Source of the DNA: Pichia kudriavzevii | Lineage: Eukaryota > Ascomycota > Pichiomycetes > Pichiales > Pichiaceae | DNA: 64,000 nt | Reading direction: 5' to 3' | Assembly: GCF_003054445.1 (NCBI RefSeq) | Contig: NC_042506.1 | Span: forward strand, 813,501-877,500 | Part shown: one piece after another, positions 8,308-17,436 of the stretch | Position numbering within the stretch: the first letter of the stretch is position 1 | Layout of the letters: each line of letters starts with the position of its first letter | Notes under the pieces: model-generated | Database searches by the model: none | Told to the model about the DNA's origin: nothing | The model's input: the letters and a program-made list of their open reading frames with translations, nothing else | Position numbers and translations under genes: made by a program

Positions 8308-9783
8308 ATGCAAGCATATATGTTTGTATTAGAGCTAATATATTCGACAATTTCTAAGTTAGGGATACCTATTCCTTTCTTTCAGAACACATGCGTGGTT
8401 TTAGTCACCTCTTACATTTTATGGGCTATATTTTCAAACTTCAATATAATCAACAGAGTCAATGTATCCTATTCTTATAATCCCATCCACTTTTATAATA
8501 ACGAATTGAAGAAGCCAGTGTGCATGGAAGAGTTTATCCATGAAAATATTCCAGAGTTCAGAGACAAGTCATGGTCGTTATTTAATCCTTTTTTATTTAA
8601 TGGCCATTTACAGACAATGTTTGCAGGAATTAGGAAATTCAAAAATGTCGATAAATTGTATTTTCATAGACAAATTAGATATGCAGGGGATGGTGGGTGT
8701 GTAGCATTAGATCATGTAATCGGTAAAGATGAATTTTTCAACTATGATAAATCTAAAATCGTTTACCCGAAAAATCAACCAAAGAAGCTAGACGAATGTA
8801 CCCGTTATATGACGCAAGATGAGTTGGACATCCAGAGTAAAGGATCGGACGATGATAAGGCAATTGTGATTACACTGACTGGGTTATCAGGATCATCCGC
8901 TGAGGCTTATATTAGATGTTTATACAAAAAGTTGGAAAAAATATCAGAATTTGAGCTATTTGTTATTAATTCACGGGGATGCGGTAACTCCAGTTTATCA
9001 ACACCTAAATTATTCTGTGCATTGTGGACAGAAGATATTAGAGAACTTGTGAAATATTTTAAAAAGGTCTATCCTAATAGGAAAATCTATTTATTTGGAG
9101 TTAGTTTAGGCTCAATTGTTTTATCGAATTATTTAGCACAAGAAGGTGAAAACTCAGGTGTCGAGCTGGGCATTGCATTAGCTTCAATTTGGGATTTACG
9201 CACATCATCTTATTTCTTGGAGAATGGATTTATTTCCTCATTGTTTTACTCGACAGCAATGACTTTCCCCCTAATGATGTTGCTGAAATCACATTCTAAT
9301 GAACTATTACAAGATCCAACATTCAAGTCTCAATATACTAATAAACTAGTCCGCAAGATATGGAAATTAAAAGACTTTGATAATGTCTTCACCTCTAAGT
9401 TATTTGGGTTTACTTGTGCAGATGATTATTACACTCACGCGTCACCCATCTACAAACTTGATAAAATAAAAACTCCTTATGTTAATATTAGTTCACTTGA
9501 TGATCCAATAACAGGGGGCTTACAAGTTGGTGCTCTGCCACTTGATCAGGCTAAATACAATCCTTTCATTTCAATGATCAACACATCTTTAGGTGGCCAT
9601 GTTGGCTTTTTCAAATGGAACAATGAGAGATGGTACGCGGAACCACTATCGAAACTGATTATCCAATTTCATGAAAAACTATCCTGTAAACCAGGTTTCG
9701 AGATTCAAGTTGATGACAAATATATTCCTAAACCAGTATTAATTGATGGGAAATTACCGATCAATAAACATTTAGTTAATTGA
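8308..9783 (+). CDS. Alpha/beta hydrolase of the Eht1/Eeb1/Ymr210w family (medium-chain ester synthase/hydrolase)
   Basis: Members transfer medium-chain acyl groups from acyl-CoA to alcohols or hydrolyse esters, often at lipid droplets or mitochondria. The catalytic triad is visible: nucleophile Ser266 in GVSLGS, Asp398 or 399 in SLDDPITGG, and His431 in LGGHVGF. The segment 'SRGCGNS' and 'LWTEDIRELVKYFKK' before the nucleophile match Eht1. Unlike S. cerevisiae Eht1 and Eeb1 (about 450 aa) this 491-residue protein has an extra N-terminal hydrophobic segment (about residues 18-42) that may anchor it. I cannot assign it to one of the three paralogues. It starts 134 bases after the tRNA-Lys gene. 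Confidence 0.88.
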   Translation: MQAYMFVLELIYSTISKLGIPIPFFQNTCVVLVTSYILWAIFSNFNIINRVNVSYSYNPIHFYNNELKKPVCMEEFIHENIPEFRDKSWSLFNPFLFNGHLQTMFAGIRKFKNVDKLYFHRQIRYAGDGGCVALDHVIGKDEFFNYDKSKIVYPKNQPKKLDECTRYMTQDELDIQSKGSDDDKAIVITLTGLSGSSAEAYIRCLYKKLEKISEFELFVINSRGCGNSSLSTPKLFCALWTEDIRELVKYFKKVYPNRKIYLFGVSLGSIVLSNYLAQEGENSGVELGIALASIWDLRTSSYFLENGFISSLFYSTAMTFPLMMLLKSHSNELLQDPTFKSQYTNKLVRKIWKLKDFDNVFTSKLFGFTCADDYYTHASPIYKLDKIKTPYVNISSLDDPITGGLQVGALPLDQAKYNPFISMINTSLGGHVGFFKWNNERWYAEPLSKLIIQFHEKLSCKPGFEIQVDDKYIPKPVLIDGKLPINKHLVN

Positions 9784-10068
9784 TTTTATATAGAGATAAT
9801 TAGATTCATATATACATATAATATAATTGGTAGACATGTCCAATCCATATTGTTTCTAGCTCTGGTATTAATCCTACACGACACACTGAAGTGATTAAAA
9901 GGATCGAATATAGTACTGAATTGAATTTTATATAAATGCTAATAATTGTCCTTTGAAAAGAAAAGGGCGACACTAATGATAAACAAGGGTGGAAGAAAAA
10001 AAGAATAAACAAAAAGAGGGAATTAAATACACAAACATAACCGAATCATAATATTGATATCAAACCAT

Positions 10069-11751
10069 TTATAAAGCAGGACCAGCAGCAACAACTTCTG
10101 CAGTACATTCTGCAGAATACTTTTCAAAGTTCTCAGCAAATAATTTAGCCAAGTTAGTGACTTCAGCCTTGAAATCAGCTTCACCAGTAGCCCAGTATTT
10201 AGATGGGTTCAGAACACTTTCTGGGACACCTGGACAAGTTTTTGGAACTTGTAAACCGAAAGTAGGGTATGTTTCGAATTCCTGTTTTGCAAGCTCACCA
10301 GAGTGAATAGCATCTAAAATTGCTCTAGTATACTTCAATGGACATCTCTTACCACCTTTAACATAAGATTGACCAGTCCAACCGGTATTCAATAACCAAG
10401 CGGTGGAAGAATGTTCAGCCATTTTATCAGAGAGTTGTTGTGCGTATTTCATTGGATGTAAAACTAAGAAAGGTTGACCAAAACATGCAGAGAAGGTTGC
10501 TTCTGGTTCAGTGACACCAACTTCGGTACCTGCCATCTTGGAGGTGTAACCAGAGATAAAGTGATACATGACTTGTGCATTAGTTAGCTTGGAGACAGGT
10601 GGCAAAACACCTCTTGCATCACAAGTTAAAAGAACAATATTCTTTGGATGAGAATCTGCCAGACATGGGATTTTAGCAGAAGGAATAAAGTCGATAGGAT
10701 AGGCACATCTAGTATTTTCAGTGACATTTGCAGCGGAATAGTCAACAGTTCTATCAACTGGATCATAGACAACATTCTCCAAGACAGATCCAAACCTAAT
10801 TGCATTGAAAATCTCAGGTTCTCTTTCAGCAGATAAGTCCAAACACTTAGCATAACATCCACCTTCAATGTTGAAAACACCATGATCAGACCAGCAATGT
10901 TCATCATCACCAATCAATTCTCTATGAGGATCTGCAGACAAGGTTGTTTTACCTGTACCAGATAAACCAAAGAATAATGTGACATCACCATCCTTTTTAC
11001 CTTGATTTGCAGAAGAGTGTAAAGTTAAAACCTTGTGTCTGATTGGCATCAAGTAGAACATAACGGTAAAAATACCTTTCTTCATTTCACCTGCGTATTC
11101 CGTACCTAGGATAACCATTTCCATAGACTTGAAATTTATTTCAACAGAAGTTGAAGAAGTCATACCCTTAGTGTAAACATTAGCAGGGAATTGACCTGCA
11201 TTCCAAATGGTGAAATCAGGCTCACCAAAGTTCTTTAATTCTTCCGTTGTTGGTCTAATTAACATATTCTTCATGAACAAAGCATGGTAAGCTCTAGCAC
11301 AGACAATTCTAACCTTAATTCTGTATCTTGGATCCCAACCAGCAAAAGCATCGATAATGTAAACCTTCTCTCTTGTTCTCAAATAATCAATCGCTCTAGA
11401 TTTCGAGATATTCCAAGTGTTTTCATCAACCTTCTTATTGACTGGACCCCACCAGATGTTGTCTGTTGAAGTCTCTTCATCGACAATTCTTTTGTCCTTT
11501 GGAGATCTACCTGTTTTGGAACCAGAGAATGCAATCAATGCACCAGAAGAGGAAATGGTTGTACCTTTTTCCTTTAAACCATCTTCGTATAATATAGGAA
11601 CAGCAGAATTGTAGTGAATCTTAGCGTCTGGATTCAGTCCTAATTTAGATGCAATCGATGACTTTCTTTCAGTTTTGTTGAAAGGAATTTCCTGTTCGTT
11701 GGAAACATTCTGTTTGTACTCGTTATGGATATCAACAGCAGTTGGAGCCAT
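10069..11751 (-). CDS. PCK1: Phosphoenolpyruvate carboxykinase (ATP)
   Basis: Catalyses oxaloacetate + ATP to phosphoenolpyruvate + CO2, the committed step of gluconeogenesis, in the cytosol. The 560-residue protein (S. cerevisiae 549) shows GRSPKDK (about 92-98), the kinase P-loop GLSGTGKTT (262-270), the metal-binding HRELIGDDEHCW block just after it and the EGGCYAK motif. I start at ATG 11749-11751 (MAPTAVDIH); the frame runs 33 codons further upstream to another ATG at 11850, but that tract is A/T-rich leader-like and lies past the usual N-terminus. A TATA box (11887-11894) and a CSRE-like site (12139-12150) lie upstream, in keeping with the glucose repression known for PCK1. Confidence 0.97.
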   Translation of the reverse strand: MAPTAVDIHNEYKQNVSNEQEIPFNKTERKSSIASKLGLNPDAKIHYNSAVPILYEDGLKEKGTTISSSGALIAFSGSKTGRSPKDKRIVDEETSTDNIWWGPVNKKVDENTWNISKSRAIDYLRTREKVYIIDAFAGWDPRYRIKVRIVCARAYHALFMKNMLIRPTTEELKNFGEPDFTIWNAGQFPANVYTKGMTSSTSVEINFKSMEMVILGTEYAGEMKKGIFTVMFYLMPIRHKVLTLHSSANQGKKDGDVTLFFGLSGTGKTTLSADPHRELIGDDEHCWSDHGVFNIEGGCYAKCLDLSAEREPEIFNAIRFGSVLENVVYDPVDRTVDYSAANVTENTRCAYPIDFIPSAKIPCLADSHPKNIVLLTCDARGVLPPVSKLTNAQVMYHFISGYTSKMAGTEVGVTEPEATFSACFGQPFLVLHPMKYAQQLSDKMAEHSSTAWLLNTGWTGQSYVKGGKRCPLKYTRAILDAIHSGELAKQEFETYPTFGLQVPKTCPGVPESVLNPSKYWATGEADFKAEVTNLAKLFAENFEKYSAECTAEVVAAGPAL

Positions 11752-11886
11752 TTTTTTAAAGCAATTTAATTGAATATTATTTGAATTTAAGTTATTTGAA
11801 TGTTTTATTGAAACAAAACCTTGCCAAGGTAAGGGATTATCGGATACCAATTTCTGTCACATACTACATATATGCGGTACGCTCGG

Positions 11887-11894
11887 TATTTATA
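11887..11894 (-). promoter_or_regulatory. TATA box of PCK1
   Basis: Minus-strand TATAAATA about 135 bases upstream of the chosen PCK1 start, a normal distance for a highly regulated yeast gene. Confidence 0.65.
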
Positions 11895-12137
11895 GTATTC
11901 TATGAGTAATGTTGTTCCCCCCAGAGTGTTAGGAATAACTCGGAGAGTTAGCCCTCCCCGGGAGTACGGAATTTCTAAGGAGCGAGGGATATTGCCCGGG
12001 AATTTCCCAATTCGGTAATAAATGTGGGGGAAAGAGTCCATGAAAATATTATAAAACTATTTTCTCCTAACAGAGTTGTTTTATTGACAATAGGAAAAGC
12101 CCCTTTCCTATTTTTTTTTACATTTCTAAATTTTTTC

Positions 12138-12149
12138 CCCATTCATCCC
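12138..12149 (+). promoter_or_regulatory. CSRE-like site (Cat8/Sip4) upstream of PCK1
   Basis: CCCATTCATCCC matches the carbon-source-responsive element consensus YCCRTTNRNCCG at 11 of 12 positions, about 390 bases upstream of the PCK1 start. The consensus comes from S. cerevisiae; use in this yeast is inferred. Confidence 0.4.
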
Positions 12150-13106
12150 ATGCTTTTTTGTTATGTCTTAGTTTCCGAACTGGGGTTTATAATATGGGGT
12201 GAAATTGTATCTTTCTCGGGGGGTTGGAAATAGCTTTATAATATCCACAATGTCATTTTCCTTTGCTACCATTAACTTCAAATATTCCTCCCATTTCTAC
12301 CCCCTGTAGGCCGTTATCACCGAAACCGCCTTCTTTCCACGATGTTTGTTGTTGAACCTCCTTAACAGGTTGACGTATTTACGAATCTCGTAGACCGACC
12401 ATCCCGATGCAATGAAGGAACTCCGCCTCTCATATCGCATCTCCGGGTTCACACGAGGAAATACAATGGCTTTGACAAGCAGCAGAACATCCGTGCACCA
12501 AAGTTCACCAAGACTGGTTCGTAGAAACCCGGAGATTGCGTGGGTGGGACGTAGGGGATCGGGGAAGGGAGAGAATTTAATAAAATAATACACAAAATAT
12601 TGCTGGAGATGCTGCAGTGAAGTATTTTCAAAGTTTGTTTTTGTTTTTGTTTGGTATCCCCCCCCCTTTTCTTTCTCAGTTGTGTTTGGATGTTGCTCTC
12701 TCTTAATCCAGGACTGTCAAAATTCTAAAATGTGGGGTAACATGCATGGAATATTGCCATTTTAAGGTTTGTCATTTCGTTTTGCTCTGGTTCGGTCTTC
12801 TTTTGGCGTACTACTGAATGACATCATTGTTATCCCTTTTGTTTACATAGAACAGGTCCACAGGGGTGTGGTTTGTTGTAGACGTCAATGTATGGGGAAA
12901 ATGATTGTTAACTAGAAATACAATATGATATAGTGTAGAGTATAGATATCAAAAAAAAAAAAGAAAAAATGACTATGCATATATATCTAAAATAGATAGA
13001 GAAGTGAATAGTATTGGTAGTAGCAATAGTATTAGTAGTCGTAACAGCATCAGTAATACTAAGTTTTGAATGTATTATTGATAGGAGTTAAAGCGAAGGG
13101 AAACAA

Positions 13107-14726
13107 TTATGCTCTTGAAGTTCCCAAGTTAGAGCCAGCCTCGATTTCTTCATTGTGTTTGATTTTTTCATTGATTTCGATATCCTCATCAACTGGCTCC
13201 TCAAAGGACACAGATTTCCTCTCTGGACCAATAAATGTGATAAGTAACACATATGCAAAGACACAGCCAACGAAAATTGCCATAACTTTTGCATAATCAA
13301 AGATTGGTTCACCACCTGGAGAAGTCATTGGGAAGTGCACACCAATTGTTGTTTCAATGGTGGAACTTGCAGAGGATGCCAAATTACCCAATTGGTATGC
13401 AATACCAACAACAAAGGCTTTGAAGTCAGGTGGTGCCAATTCGGATAAATGAACTGGAACAACACCCCAAGCACCTTGCACAAAGAACTGTAAAAAGAAA
13501 GCTCCTGCATTAATGTTTGCATTGTCAACAAAGGCCCAAGGATAAATTAGAGCACCACCAATAATACAGCAGATAATGATCGACAATCTTCTACCAATGA
13601 AATTCGAGAAATGTCCAATAATGATACCACCTGTGATTGCACCAATATTTGCAACACAGTTTGTAACAGTTGTAGCATTATCACTAAAATTATATCTAAC
13701 AGTCAATAAGGTTGGATATAAATCTTGAGAACCATGGGACATGAAATTGAAACCAGCCATTAACAGAACCATGTAAATGATCATCAACCAGTAGATCTTC
13801 AAAGAAGTAGTGGCCTTTTCCTTGAAAGACCTCTGGTGAATACCATGTTCTTCATTATACCTTTCAATTTCCTTGTTTCTTTGGAAAGCCTTAGTTTCCG
13901 GCAAGACAGCTCTGAAGCAACAAATTAAGAAACAGACACCAGCACCGAACCAAAACATTGCTCTCCATCTGTGAGGGGAATTATCAGCAATTGCTCTTTT
14001 GAAAACAACAGCCAACAAATAACCAAATGCGTAACCTTGTTGTAAGAAACCAGAAATAAAGCCCCTTGCCTCTGCAGGACAATCATCCAACGCAGTTGCA
14101 GCCGCATTACCATAGACACCACCCAACATAATACCGAAAACAGCCCTAACACCCAAGAATTGGGAGTAGTTTTTGATAAATCCAGTACCGATTTCAAGAA
14201 AACAGACACACATTAGATTTGCAATTAAAGGCCATTTTCTACCGTACTTATCACCCAAGTAACCAAAGAAGAAACCACCGACAGATCTCAACATCAAAAC
14301 AACAGTAATACCCCAGGTGATATCCTTGACTGTCTTATCAAAATCCTTAGCCAATTGGACAGTATTTAGAGAAATCGAAAAGAAATCATAGGCATCCCAA
14401 GTCCATGCAAGGAACCCAGATAAAATCAAGAGCCATTGTTTGAAACCAATCATTCTTAAACCAGGAAGAGGATTCAAAAGGTGCTTGTTGGCAGCCATCG
14501 ACTGCTTTGTTGGGAACAACTCAGTAAATCTTGTTTTACAGTAGTTGGAGATTGTTGCCTTATTAAACTGAGGCTTCTCCATCAAGTGTTCATTATTGTG
14601 AGCCTGTTCAGCCTCGTCGGATTTAAAGCTTTGGAATGATGCATTAGAATGCGGAACATCCAGATTATCTTGGAGCTCAAACCCTGAAGCTTGAACTCCT
14701 TCGTTGGAATTTTTGTGTAAAGTCAT
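13107..14726 (-). CDS. JEN1: Monocarboxylate/proton symporter, Jen1 family
   Basis: Major-facilitator plasma-membrane permease importing lactate, pyruvate or, for some members, dicarboxylates with protons. It has 539 residues and about twelve hydrophobic segments, with a hydrophilic N-terminus of about 85 residues. Diagnostic signs are NAAATALDDCPAEARG (TM4-5 region), YLGDKYGRKWP, and the family signature NXX[ST]HX[ST]QDXXXT present as NFMSHGSQDLYPT (residues 327-339). Substrate class (Jen1 versus Jen2) cannot be told from sequence alone. It lies directly upstream of PCK1 in the same direction, and it has a long 5' region, as glucose-repressed permeases often do. Confidence 0.93.
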   Translation of the reverse strand: MTLHKNSNEGVQASGFELQDNLDVPHSNASFQSFKSDEAEQAHNNEHLMEKPQFNKATISNYCKTRFTELFPTKQSMAANKHLLNPLPGLRMIGFKQWLLILSGFLAWTWDAYDFFSISLNTVQLAKDFDKTVKDITWGITVVLMLRSVGGFFFGYLGDKYGRKWPLIANLMCVCFLEIGTGFIKNYSQFLGVRAVFGIMLGGVYGNAAATALDDCPAEARGFISGFLQQGYAFGYLLAVVFKRAIADNSPHRWRAMFWFGAGVCFLICCFRAVLPETKAFQRNKEIERYNEEHGIHQRSFKEKATTSLKIYWLMIIYMVLLMAGFNFMSHGSQDLYPTLLTVRYNFSDNATTVTNCVANIGAITGGIIIGHFSNFIGRRLSIIICCIIGGALIYPWAFVDNANINAGAFFLQFFVQGAWGVVPVHLSELAPPDFKAFVVGIAYQLGNLASSASSTIETTIGVHFPMTSPGGEPIFDYAKVMAIFVGCVFAYVLLITFIGPERKSVSFEEPVDEDIEINEKIKHNEEIEAGSNLGTSRA

Positions 14727-15473
14727 TCTATGTCAAACTTATTACTTGTTTGGTTGTGTTTCAAGCACCTGACTAAACTTGTTTCAACGAAAATAAAAAA
14801 TAGATACCAAGCTAATCCTTACTCTAAAGGGTTGTGAGAGAAAAACAAAAGCGGGGACTTGGTTTGTTTTATACACTTCCAAAGGAAATAAAACAACAAC
14901 AGATACACTAGTACAATACTTACCAGGAGGAAAAAATTATCCAGAAAAAATTACTCACCAATACAGATTACCCCAATGTTATTCATAGGTCTTACGTCGG
15001 ACATGAGGAATCACCTTGGGGTCATGTTCCCCCCCACAGAGACAATGGGTCTTGTCTACACATGTCCACAAACACCGTTTCTCTTCCGCGAATCACAGTT
15101 CTCCGTTCCAAAAACGCAGGCAGCGGCAATGCGTAATGGGAAATGGGAAACGGGAAAAGGAAACTCCGCCGCACCTCTTGTAAATGCCGCCGCACACATT
15201 ATAGGATAACCACAGTATAAGGTGAAGGTAATCAAGTTAGGGGTAGATGTGAGGCTCTCGGGGCCAGAGCCACAGTTTGTGTCGATGTTGTGGAAGATTT
15301 GATTAATTGGTTGTGTTAGGTGATACACATGGCTAGAGACCTATCGAAGAGCCAATCCATGGCACATTACAAGATGTAGCATACAGTGGCCTGCGACGAG
15401 GGCTTTGAACCTATCATAGCCACAGGGCATTGTATACCTAGTTCTGCGGGGTAGTTGTGTAGGTGGAAGGTTG

Positions 15474-15485
15474 TCCGGATGAACA
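15474..15485 (-). promoter_or_regulatory. Weak CSRE-like site upstream of JEN1
   Basis: On the minus strand the core reads GTTCATCCG, sharing TTCATCC with the site upstream of PCK1; two of twelve consensus positions differ. It lies about 750 bases upstream of the JEN1 start. Confidence 0.25.
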
Positions 15486-15963
15486 CATCAAGATCCACAT
15501 CCGCATCCCCACACATGTATGTACATCCATAGAGGTGTCAATACACACAGATGGCGGAGACCCTCTTCCTCTTCGATGTGTTCCGCAACGCTACGGCTGT
15601 CTACGGCGCCACCCCTCATGCTATTCTCTCTGAGTTCTGCATGGGAGAGCATTGTACGTACAGTTCGATTGGCTATGTGGGGGTGAGCTTCGTTTGGGGA
15701 ACCCTTGTATGTACACCCGGCGGAAAGGATCTTTTCTTCAGCATGTGAACATCTGATCTTATGTTAAGGACATACACAGACAACCGGGTGAAAAATAGCA
15801 TGCCAATATAGGGTTATATTATTAAAGGTGTTTCTCTATTAACGGGTGGACATTATGTGTATATATGCTTCCCCGGTGCTTTGGGGAAACGAAAAAAAAA
15901 AAATGCCGCTCTCTCCTGATCCGGTAATATCGACAAGGGGGGGAAACATGCTAGTAAAGACAT

Positions 15964-15980
15964 GCGGCTGAAATAGCCGC
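15964..15980. repeat. GCGGCT/AGCCGC inverted repeat
   Basis: GCGGCT GAAAT AGCCGC is a perfect 6-bp inverted repeat, followed at once by ACGGCTTAAATGGCCGC, a second imperfect copy. CGG triplets in this spacing could bind zinc-cluster factors; no factor is identified. Confidence 0.6.
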
Positions 15981-16486
15981 AACGGCTTAAATGGCCGCAA
16001 TGCCGGGAATTTTCTGAGGGTGCGTTCCCGCCAGGCGGTTCTAGCGAGAAAAAAGAAACGGCAATTGTTGCAGCAGCAGTGTGAGCCGTCGGGTTTTTCA
16101 GAATTCCTTTTACCTTCCAGTTCGCGGAGATCGAATACCTACAAAGAGGAAAAAAAAACAGGCAGAAAGGGGAAACGGAAGAGCGCGCACTTTGTCCATT
16201 TGTGAGGTGACACCCAAAGTGGGAAATATCCGGGATCGTATTGACTGTATTTCCCCTTCGACTGCCATGATGGCGACGCGTCGGTGCTAGGAGGAGAGCA
16301 AGTAGTTTATGTATTTACTAGGATCTTGTGTTAACTAGATTTGGAATAAACGATATACATAAAACACATGGATAAATGTATAAACTTGCATATTTTTTTT
16401 TCTTTACATATCTTTTATGTTTTGCAAAACATAATAGATACTGTCATCAACTACAAATCATAACTCGAACTGGTTCAGCACACCGT

Positions 16487-17155
16487 TTACTCGGTCTTTT
16501 CTTGGACCTTGTTCAATAAGTCAGATGCTGGATCAACAGTGATAAATCTATCGGTTGCTGGCGCAAGGATCTTGGTGTAGATGAGCTCTGCTCCGTTAGT
16601 TGCTGGAAGTGCAATATAAACCAAAAACAAGGTTTTGAACAAGAAGTATGCTGGAATCCAGTATAAAATGGTCTTTGACCAGAACTCAATGATTTGTAAG
16701 CCAGCAAAGACAACCCAGTATGTTAGCAATTTGGTGTCGTCACTCTTGGTTTGAGTCTTTAATGCCTTCAGCGACAGGTAACCTGGGAATGCAAAGCCAG
16801 CCAAGTTACTTAACAATTGTCCAATTCCACCAAGATTAAGAAAGACCAACAACATGTAAAGACCCGCTGCACCTAAAACGGCATAGGATCTTGGAAGTTT
16901 GGTTTGTTGTTCAAATTGGTCCAAGACACCAATCTTCTTAGTGTGCTATATTAGAATGCCTCCCCCGAAAGGAATTGCAATGTTAGTATTCGAACAATGA
17001 TGTCTTTGTCTCCCCCCCCTCCCTCCGTATTTTCCATTTTCCATTTCCCATCTTTCGCCACTAACTTTTGGGTAATTAGGAAATCACTGTATACATACTT
17101 GGTCAATTTTGCTTAGGTACTGTTGTGCTTGTGTTTGGATAGATTTGAAGTCCAT
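16487..17155 (-). CDS. YOP1: Reticulon-like membrane-curvature protein Yop1 (DP1/REEP family), spliced
   Basis: Shapes tubular endoplasmic reticulum with reticulons. Joined exons are complement(16487..16945) and complement(17099..17155), giving 171 residues (S. cerevisiae 180). Exon 1 encodes MDFKSIQTQAQQYLSKIDQ and ends at GTATGT (17093-17098); the branch point TACTAAC is at 16982-16988 and the acceptor TATAG ends at 16946. The intron is 153 bases in phase 0. Exon 2 restores the conserved helix before TKLPRSY, then NLGGIGQLLSNLAGFAFPGYLS, LLTYWVVFA and WSKTILYWIPAYFLFK hairpin segments of the TB2/DP1/HVA22 domain. Two further AAG acceptors are also in frame, so the exact 3' site could shift by a few codons. 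APL4 follows upstream, as in S. cerevisiae (YPR028W-YPR029W, from memory). Confidence 0.92.
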
Positions 17156-17436
17156 TGTGGTCTGTGCTACTCAATTGGGCGTATGCTAGAATAGGGGAAC
17201 AAAAATTAAAAACAAAAGAAAGAATCCCATTACTTTGATGCACATCCCTGTGGTCTTCTTCATGTCCATTCTTCGTATATTTTTTCCACACAAATCTTCA
17301 ATTCTAATGAGGAAAAAAAACCATAGCGCGCGATTTTTTTAGAGTTGACTAAATACATGAATTTTATAGCCTCTTCAGGCTCCATTTATTTGTTTTACTG
17401 AACTATTTAGTAGCCAAGTCATAAGATCAAGATAAA

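Larger units (their letters stand above)
11752..13106. other. Intergenic region: PCK1 promoter and JEN1 3' flank
   Basis: About 1.35 kb without a supportable gene. It holds the PCK1 TATA and a CSRE-like site, a G/C-richer patch around 12290-12560, long A and C runs near 12659 and 12950, and a degenerate TAG/GTA-rich tract (about 13005-13065) close to the JEN1 stop. Short frames here lack homology or an ATG. Confidence 0.6.
14727..16486. other. Long intergenic region upstream of JEN1
   Basis: About 1.76 kb with no gene I can support, between the JEN1 start and the YOP1 stop. It is richer in G/C than nearby spacers, contains CCGC clusters (15165-15195), a short perfect hairpin GGCTCT...AGAGCC (15253-15271), and an AGCCGC inverted repeat (15964-15980). 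A 65-codon frame at 15551-15748 has no recognisable features. Most of it is likely JEN1 regulatory DNA or untranslated transcripts. Confidence 0.55.

Noticed and set aside
12297-12593. 98-codon frame on the minus strand in the PCK1 upstream region
   Set aside because: Begins at GTG, not ATG, and shows no domain. Overlapping frames on both strands are expected in this G/C-richer patch.
15551-15748. 65-codon ATG frame upstream of JEN1
   Set aside because: No recognisable feature and no leader signal; length within chance expectation.
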